Assembly (NCBI GenBank): GCA_002254385.1 | Contig: NJDO01000050.1 | Location: 1-14,761 of the forward strand | Origin: Thermoplasmatales archaeon ex4484_6 | GTDB taxonomy: Archaea; Thermoplasmatota; Penumbrarchaeia; Penumbrarchaeales; Penumbrarchaeaceae | Length of the DNA stretch: 14,761 bases | Reading direction: 5' to 3' | In this document: piece by piece, positions 5,995 through 12,400 of the stretch | Layout: each line of letters opens with the position of its first letter | Position numbering within the stretch: the stretch's first letter is position 1 | Made by a program: the position numbers and the translations under genes | The notes under the pieces: generated by a model | The model's input: the letters and a program-made list of their open reading frames with translations, nothing else | Databases searched by the model: none | Told to the model about the DNA's origin: nothing

Positions 5995-6675
5995 ATGGAC
6001 GAGGCTCAGAGGAAAACGGAAGAGGTCAGGAAAAAGATGTTCATCGATTCCATAAGGGAAAAGGTACCGGCCGTGGACCCCGAGCTGGTCTTCCTCACAC
6101 CGGAGGAGGTGCTGAGGGCCATGGATTCCAATCCCAGGATAGTCGAATACCTCGACAGATTGAAGTCCTATTCCGCTCCGGAAAAGGAAATAGGCATTCT
6201 CTACCCCGATGCTGACCGGAAACCATGGACAAAGGGAAAGACGGATGCCCTTATATACCGGAACCTGCACACATCCCTGAGGAATCTGAAGATGGAGGAG
6301 CGGGTACATGTGTTCACCATATCCCCTCTTCTCGGAGTGATCCCCATGGAATGGTACGACGAGATGCCCATGTATGATGCTTCCGGATGTCAATCCTTCA
6401 TGGTGAGAAGGAGGGGGCTGGCATGGGACCAGGATGCATTCAGGAAGATCATCTCCAAGGCCGGCGGCATACTGGACGGATTCCTCGAGAACAACCACGA
6501 GAGGATCGGCAAATGGCATGTAATCCACAGGTCACCCTCCGTGCATCAGAGGATATTCGAAACGGCAATGGACAAACATCCGAGACCCGTGTGGCCCCAC
6601 TCCACAAGGAAGTCACTGGCCGATTCCTACCTTGCAATAAGGAACATCATGAAGGAGATCTCGGAAGGTGAATGA
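5995..6675 (+). CDS. ArcS core-like (DUF5591-like) protein with altered catalytic motif
   Basis: This 226-residue cytoplasmic protein resembles the core domain that follows the TGT-like part of archaeosine synthase ArcS. Diagnostic stretches are EIGILYPDADRKPW (from about residue 65) and FTISPLLGVIPMEWYDEMP (about 107-125), which match the ArcS pattern '.I.LILPCS..KPYS' and 'VTSPLGVVPRE'. ArcS is known for the motif P-C-x3-K-P-Y-x2-S-x2-H. Here the same spacing reads P71-D72-ADR-K76-P77-W78-TK-G81-KT-D84, so Cys, Tyr, Ser and His are all replaced. The TGT-like N-terminal domain and PUA domain are absent. It probably does not perform the ArcS reaction; a binding or repurposed role is inference. 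It is followed after 12 bp by the site-2 protease gene, so the two are likely cotranscribed. The start could be ATG 5971. Confidence 0.75.
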   Translation: MDEAQRKTEEVRKKMFIDSIREKVPAVDPELVFLTPEEVLRAMDSNPRIVEYLDRLKSYSAPEKEIGILYPDADRKPWTKGKTDALIYRNLHTSLRNLKMEERVHVFTISPLLGVIPMEWYDEMPMYDASGCQSFMVRRRGLAWDQDAFRKIISKAGGILDGFLENNHERIGKWHVIHRSPSVHQRIFETAMDKHPRPVWPHSTRKSLADSYLAIRNIMKEISEGE

Positions 6676-6687
6676 AGGGTTGGGACC

Positions 6688-8352
6688 ATGAAAGGAAAGG
6701 AGAGGCCTTCGGATGTCTTCACCGGACCACGGACGAGAGGACCGTTGTCAATCTTTCTCCAGACAGAAAGGACCAATTTTCATGATAAACATGACAGGGA
6801 GCAGGTATTCCGGGAAGTGGCAAGAACCGCAAGAAAACACTACAGGATCCTCTCGGGCGATTTCGACCAGTCGGGTATATTCATCAAGGTGATCGTGGAT
6901 CCGGATACGAACCTGGAGAGTTTCGAAGGTCTCAGGAGGGACCTGAAGAGGATGGGCTTCTTCCCGAAGCTGATAGACACTGGAACGGAGACCATCATCG
7001 CCATCTTCCCTCTTCCCCGGCCCAAACGAACATCCATGAATACGAACATCATTCTTCTGGCCCTCACAGCCTTCACGACAATCTGGGCCGGAGCTTCCCT
7101 CTGGGAGGAGAGGACGGGCGAGATGGCCAGTCTGGGCGATGTGATGAGGGTTCTGATCAACCCCATGGACCTTCTGATGGGCGGACTCACGTTCGCTTTC
7201 CCCCTTCTGCTGATACTCGGCACCCATGAACTGGGACACTACTTCACGGCCAGAAGGTATCATGTTGATGCTTCCCTTCCCTATTTCATTCCGGTCCCAC
7301 CCCTCGTATCCCCCTTCGGGACGTTCGGTGCACTGATATCGATGAAGGAGCCGATATCCAACAGGAGGGCCCTTGTGGACATCGGTGCTGCGGGTCCCAT
7401 AGCAGGATTCGTCGTTGCCATTCCCCTGACAATTCTCGGCCTTGTCCTGACGGGAATGTACCCCGCCTCGCATGAGGTCGTTGAAGGTGTGAGCTATCTG
7501 AAGATCAACCCCCCTCTCCTTTTCCGGGCGATGATGGGGCCCCTGGGTGTCACATCGGGGGACGAACTGTTCCCCACGGCCATCGCCGGATGGATCGGAC
7601 TGTTCGTTACATCGATCAATCTTTTCCCCGCCGGTCAGCTGGACGGAGGACACATTGCAAGGGGTGTCATGGGAGAGAAGGGTAAGGTCCTCTCCTTCAT
7701 AACGGTCGCACTGCTTCTCGTTCTGGGATTCATGACCCCGTTCAAGACGTATCTCCTGTTCGCATTCCTCATCCTCCTCATGGGTGCGAGACATCCTCCT
7801 CCCCTGGATGATGTTTCCGGCCTCTCGAAGAAACAATACGCGGTGGCAGCGGCAGCGCTGCTCATAATGATCCTGACCTTCCATCCCCTGCCCATCGAGA
7901 TCGAGATCGCAAGCAAGGGTGGAGTGAACGTTGTGGAAGCGCCGGAGATGCTCAACGTCTCGTCGGAGGACCCCACGATCTTCCAGGTGACCGTGGAGAA
8001 TCCCGGAAGACTCTCGAAGGAGGTGGAGATGATCATCGTTATAAACGAGACGCTGGTGGTCTATGACCCCCTCCATCCGGAACCCGAATGGAATGATTCC
8101 ACCTTCGGTCCGCTCAGCAAGATAGCCAACACACTTTGGGTCCACGAAGGTTGGTACATACTCTCAAAGGAGCCTTCGAGGATCAGGATCGAGGGCGGAG
8201 AGGGGGAGCGGTTCGAATGGAATCTGGCCGTGGGCTGCTCAAGATACAAGGAGCCGGGGTCGGAAGCCGTCCTCAGGCTGGGTTTCTCCACGGAGAACCA
8301 GATTGCCTGGACGGAGATCCTTCTCGAGGTGTCTGACACCCTTTCACCCTAA
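6688..8352 (+). CDS. Site-2-type intramembrane zinc metalloprotease (family M50)
   Basis: This 554-residue membrane protease cleaves substrates within or near the bilayer. A cytosolic N-terminal domain (about 1-115) precedes a first helix near 118-137. The zinc motif HELGH (His180, Glu181, His184) lies in the helix starting near 165. The third ligand is Asp319 in NLFPAGQLDGGH. Further helices lie near 232-257, 297-312, 334-367 and 384-399. After the last helix a region of about 150 residues (402-554), rich in beta strands and containing FQVTVENPG, resembles an extracytoplasmic beta-sandwich. Such a tail is longer than in minimal archaeal site-2 proteases. All catalytic residues are present. 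The gene lies 12 bp after the ArcS-like gene, indicating an operon. The function is probably envelope signalling or membrane protein quality control; the substrate is unknown. Confidence 0.95.
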   Translation: MKGKERPSDVFTGPRTRGPLSIFLQTERTNFHDKHDREQVFREVARTARKHYRILSGDFDQSGIFIKVIVDPDTNLESFEGLRRDLKRMGFFPKLIDTGTETIIAIFPLPRPKRTSMNTNIILLALTAFTTIWAGASLWEERTGEMASLGDVMRVLINPMDLLMGGLTFAFPLLLILGTHELGHYFTARRYHVDASLPYFIPVPPLVSPFGTFGALISMKEPISNRRALVDIGAAGPIAGFVVAIPLTILGLVLTGMYPASHEVVEGVSYLKINPPLLFRAMMGPLGVTSGDELFPTAIAGWIGLFVTSINLFPAGQLDGGHIARGVMGEKGKVLSFITVALLLVLGFMTPFKTYLLFAFLILLMGARHPPPLDDVSGLSKKQYAVAAAALLIMILTFHPLPIEIEIASKGGVNVVEAPEMLNVSSEDPTIFQVTVENPGRLSKEVEMIIVINETLVVYDPLHPEPEWNDSTFGPLSKIANTLWVHEGWYILSKEPSRIRIEGGEGERFEWNLAVGCSRYKEPGSEAVLRLGFSTENQIAWTEILLEVSDTLSP

Positions 8353-8355
8353 AAG

Positions 8356-8364
8356 TTTAAATGG
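8356..8364 (+). promoter_or_regulatory. TATA element of the FKBP gene
   Basis: TTTAAATGG begins 4 nt after the protease stop codon and predicts a start near 8385, leaving about 34 nt to ATG 8419. A second AT-rich site (CTTTATCC, near 8371) could instead place the start close to ATG 8404. Either way, the FKBP gene has its own promoter. Confidence 0.55.
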
Positions 8365-8418
8365 AAGTTCCTTTATCCGCCGAAATACCCCGCTTTTCAA
8401 GCGATGGTGGTGCTTCCC

Positions 8419-9273
8419 ATGAAAGAGGGAGATTTCATTAAGATCGAGTATGATGCATTTGTCAAGGAGACCGACCAGCTCATGGACACGACCCACGAGG
8501 AGGTCGCGAAGGAGCATGACCTCTACAACGAGAGGGCGACCTATGGACCCATGAGCGTCGTCGTCGGTTCGGGAACACTCATTAAGGGACTGGAGGAAGC
8601 CCTCAAGGATGCGGAGGTCGGAAAGGAGATAGAGGTGGAGATCCCGCCAAAGGATGCCTTCGGAGACAGGGACCCCAAACTGATAGAGGTCTTTCCCATG
8701 AACCGGATACTTTCCCTTCCGGAGTTCAGGAAAGGCGACCAGTATCCCGCCGAGGGGATGGAGATCAGGATAAACAACAGGACCGGTGTAATCAGCAGGA
8801 TATTCGCCGGAAGGGTCAGGGTCGATTTCAACAACAGGTGGGCAGGAAGAACCCTGGTCTACAAGTTCAAGGTTACCGAGCTCATCGAGGACAGGGATGA
8901 CAGAATGAGAGCATTGATAAGCTCCGTGTACCCGCATTCCGAGGAGTTCTCATTCGAATTCGGGGATGAGGATGCCGTGGACATCATCCTTCCCGATATT
9001 GTCAAACTGGACACGAACTGGGCAATGGCCAAGTTCAAGCTCATATCCGACCTGCGAAAATACATGGACCTCAGAACGATAAGACTCATCGAGGTCTACA
9101 TGAAGAGGGAAGAGGAGGAGGAACACGATCACGGATCGGAACATTCCCATGAGCATGACGATAAAGCTCCTGCCGAAAAAGGAAGCGAGGGGGAGAAGAA
9201 GGGGGAGGAACCCTCGGAAAACAAAGAGGCTTCCACCGACGGGGAAGAGAAGGCGGATGAGAAGAAGGAATGA
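8419..9273 (+). CDS. SlyD-like FKBP-type peptidyl-prolyl cis-trans isomerase, long archaeal form
   Basis: This 284-residue folding factor isomerises peptidyl-proline bonds and acts as a chaperone. The FKBP core is split by an insert-in-flap domain: MKEGDFIKIEYDAFV opens it, VVVGSGTLIKGLEEAL and PPKDAFGDRDP are classic, and the core resumes at NNRWAGRTLVYKFKV (about 138-152). An additional archaeal C-terminal domain follows (about 155-230). The tail from 231 is highly charged, with five histidines at 236, 238, 242, 244 and 246 (HDHGSEHSHEHDD), then Glu/Lys-rich low complexity to the end. There is no signal peptide, so it is cytoplasmic. I chose ATG 8419 because the family starts with MKxGDF and GGTGGTG lies 6 nt upstream; ATG 8404 would add five residues. 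The His-rich tail recalls the nickel-binding tail of bacterial SlyD. Confidence 0.93.
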   Translation: MKEGDFIKIEYDAFVKETDQLMDTTHEEVAKEHDLYNERATYGPMSVVVGSGTLIKGLEEALKDAEVGKEIEVEIPPKDAFGDRDPKLIEVFPMNRILSLPEFRKGDQYPAEGMEIRINNRTGVISRIFAGRVRVDFNNRWAGRTLVYKFKVTELIEDRDDRMRALISSVYPHSEEFSFEFGDEDAVDIILPDIVKLDTNWAMAKFKLISDLRKYMDLRTIRLIEVYMKREEEEEHDHGSEHSHEHDDKAPAEKGSEGEKKGEEPSENKEASTDGEEKADEKKE

Positions 9274-9274
9274 C

Positions 9275-9290
9275 CGGGACCCCTGTCCCG
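9275..9290 (+). terminator. Hairpin directly after the FKBP stop
   Basis: CGGGAC-CCCT-GTCCCG is a perfect 6-bp GC-rich stem with a 4-nt loop, starting 2 nt after the stop codon. There is no U-tract immediately behind it, so it is more likely a 3'-end stabiliser or a weak pause site than a bacterial-type terminator. Confidence 0.4.
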
Positions 9291-9320
9291 ATCGGAGATC
9301 TCATCAATGCGGCCCCCCTC

Positions 9321-9329
9321 TTTACATAT
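9321..9329 (+). promoter_or_regulatory. TATA element of the giant surface-protein gene
   Basis: TTTACATAT predicts a start near 9352, giving a leader of about 58 nt to ATG 9410. A weaker AT-rich element (AGTTAAAG, near 9341-9348) would place the start close to ATG 9374. Confidence 0.45.
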
Positions 9330-9398
9330 CTGAGCAAAAGAGTTAAAGAACCTTGTAAGGGTTAGAACATCACATGCGACAGCCGAAAGGCACGGTCC

Positions 9399-9407
9399 AG
9401 GTGATCC
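9399..9407 (+). promoter_or_regulatory. Strong Shine-Dalgarno site deciding the giant gene's start
   Basis: AGGTGATCC is a nine-base complement to the conserved 16S rRNA 3' tail (GGAUCACCUCC). Its core GGTGA lies 5 nt before ATG 9410. This favours 9410 over the in-frame ATG 9374. Confidence 0.6.
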
Positions 9408-9409
9408 AT

Positions 9410-12400
9410 ATGGGAGCAGACCCTCGTTTGTCTATTGAAGGGAAGAAAGGCAAGGTCGGCATCGTTCTTGTTGTTTTGATGATAACCGTTTCGGGGCTGT
9501 TTATCCTCGGGGAGACCGATGGTACGGTCACACCGGGGCAGGTTTCCAGCCTGGTTTCCACATCCAGAAGAACTCATGAGAACTCCACGGCCATCCCGGT
9601 GATGGCCATGGGAGCCACCTCGAACACGGGATCGGATCGATTGTCGTCTGTGATTGTCACCGTCACCAGAAGGTCCACCACATTCACAATATCGGACCTT
9701 TCCACGGTGGGCACCAACATGAGTTCATCCGGTATCGCCATCTACAGGGATGACGGATCCAGGGATGATGAGCTGGACCCATCCGATACCCCGTTGAACA
9801 TCTCATCCATATCCTCATCCACGGGTTCGACAACATGGACATATACATTCTCGATATCCAACGAAAACGTACCTACTTCCCTTGCGGGAACCTACCAGTG
9901 GTTTGTGGTTGTAAGAACGTCCGCAAGTTCCACCTCATCCGATGCTTTCGATATCATGATTCCAGCCAGCGGGATAACGTTCTCAGATTCCGCCACAATG
10001 CCATCGTCGCTGGTAAGGACCAGCGTAATCACGATATATCTGACAACTGCCAGATTCCACGGGACATCCTCACCCATTCCACTGGGTGAATACGGCTCAG
10101 GTGTTGATGCGGTGGTAACGCAGGGCATGAACATCTTCTCGGGTGCGGCGGGTCTCGAGAGTATAGATTCCATCGAAGTGGGACTGTCCTCCGTCTCCGG
10201 TTTCGATCCGTTCACCGACCTGAGAAGCATAGACAACACCTCCTCGTCAGGTCTTTCCCTGTATCTCGATGACGGAAGCACAACCCCGGACGTCTGGGAC
10301 CCGGATGAGGACACAATGCTGGTACCGGAGGATATCAGGATTGTCAACGGGAGCTCCTCATGGAGGGTTCTCTTCGATCTGCCGGATTCCGGAACCGGGT
10401 CCTTCGGGGTTCCCACCTCCAGTCAGGGCTCCTTCGACCTCTTCCTTGTCGTTAGATCCTCCTCCTCCATCGGACACGGTGACCGCTTCATCACGACAAT
10501 TCCCGCCTGGGGGGTGACCTATTCGGGCTCGGACGGCATCTCGCGATCCGTCCTCGGTACGGGGAACGTCTCACGGGTCGTTGAGGCCGATACACGGCCT
10601 CCCGATCTCTCCAACGCGTCCCTCAGGATATACACGAACCCGACATCCGGCTATCTCTACGAAGCGGACACGGACCTCTCCGGAAGGGACGAGGTATTCT
10701 ACAACTCGCTCTCCGGGCAGGGGCTGGGTGTCGAGATATTCGTCAACCTCGCCCAGTACATCGAGGATTTTCCACTGCGGTTCGTGGGTGAGGACGCCTT
10801 CGACAAGGATGATGAGAACATCGACCCCATCCTTTCCGACGGAGCGGAGATCTCCTACACGATAACGGCGGACATTCCCGACAATCCCCTCACGTTCTAC
10901 CTGGAGGACAGGGTAGGGCACAATACTTCCTTCGACGTGTATTTCACAAATGACAATACACCTCCGAGGATACTCAACCTCTCCCTGAACGATGCATCCC
11001 AATACATCGAATCCAGAACGGAGGACCGGGAGCTTCTCTTCAGACCGAGCATGGTGACCCCGCATTCGTTCCACATCTCGGGAAATGCCTTCGAGGGAGC
11101 CAACGAATCCGGTTTGCTCAGGATAGATTATTCCCTGGAACCGTCACTTCATTCCTCTCCCGCAAGTGACACCACACCTTCTTCCTTCAACGGAACATAT
11201 TACATTGACTCCGTTTCGACGGACAGCTCCTCCCCGCTATACGTGGATGTCTATGACAAGGTGCAGAACAGGGCCAGACTTCAGTTCAACTACACGATGA
11301 TCTCCTCGAGACCGGAGATAAGGATGGTCCAACCCTCATCTTCGGGGATCAACGTGTCGGGGGTCTACAGGGTGACAGCGCAGGTCAGGTCCGAACCCTC
11401 CATCCTCAGCATGGAGTTCGGGGTGGATGGCGAATCCCAACTCCGGAGAATGACCTACGGGGGCTTCATAGGGGACTGGGAAACATACTACATCGACTGG
11501 GACACCGTGGATCAGGTAGAAGGGGAACATGTTCTGAGGGTGAAAGCCACCGATATGACCGGGGGTGTGAGCTACAACAATTCCATAAGGGTGAACGTCA
11601 ACAACTATCCCCTCTGGGGATTCTTCCAATCACCCTTATATGGAAGCTCCCTGAAGGGAGTTCAGGATGTGTACATAAGGACCTCATCATATCTCAAGAG
11701 AGCAAGATTGTATGTGGGAACCACTCTCGTCGACACCTTCACGGGATACCCCCGGGGCGGAAGGATTCATCTCCTGATCGATACCACCCAGTTCGAGGAT
11801 GGATCCTACCAGCTGAAGGCGGAGCTGGAAGGATTCGGCGGCCGGTCCGCGGACCTCTTTCTTTCGGTGAAATTCGATAATACGGACCCCGTGATCGAGA
11901 GAATCTGGGTGGATTATCCGGGGGTTCAGAAGGCGCTGAAACCCGGCGATACCTTCCGGTTGAAGGCGAGGATGTACGATAACACATCCGGCATGACCGA
12001 GACCTATGTCGTTGCCAACTCCATAGGCGGGTCCACCAGGGAGGAACTTTTCGATAACGGAATGATGGATGACGGCTCAAAGGATGATAATCTCTTCTCG
12101 ACTGCCGAGATCACCGCAAACGGCACATGGGCATATCACACGATAAGGTTCGTTGCGGAGGATGCCGCGGGGAACCGGGTGGAAAGGAAGATGCTCGTTG
12201 CCATCGATGACAAGGACCCCCTGGTGGAGAGATTGTGGATCGACTATCCGGGAGGTCAGCAGGGAGCATCCACCGGGGATCGGGTTCAGATCAAGGCACA
12301 GCTGTCGGACAGCACCGTCCCGATATACATCACGCTCGTGCTTGACAATTCCGGTTCGATGTTCTCGACGAACAGCATCTCCCATCTGCAGAGGGCTGCA

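Noticed and set aside
6748..8145. Long open frame (465 codons) on the minus strand inside the site-2 protease gene
   Set aside because: It is fully antisense to a gene with clear M50 motifs, its translation has no coherent domain or membrane pattern, and it has no promoter. It is a by-product of the GC-rich codon use of the real gene.
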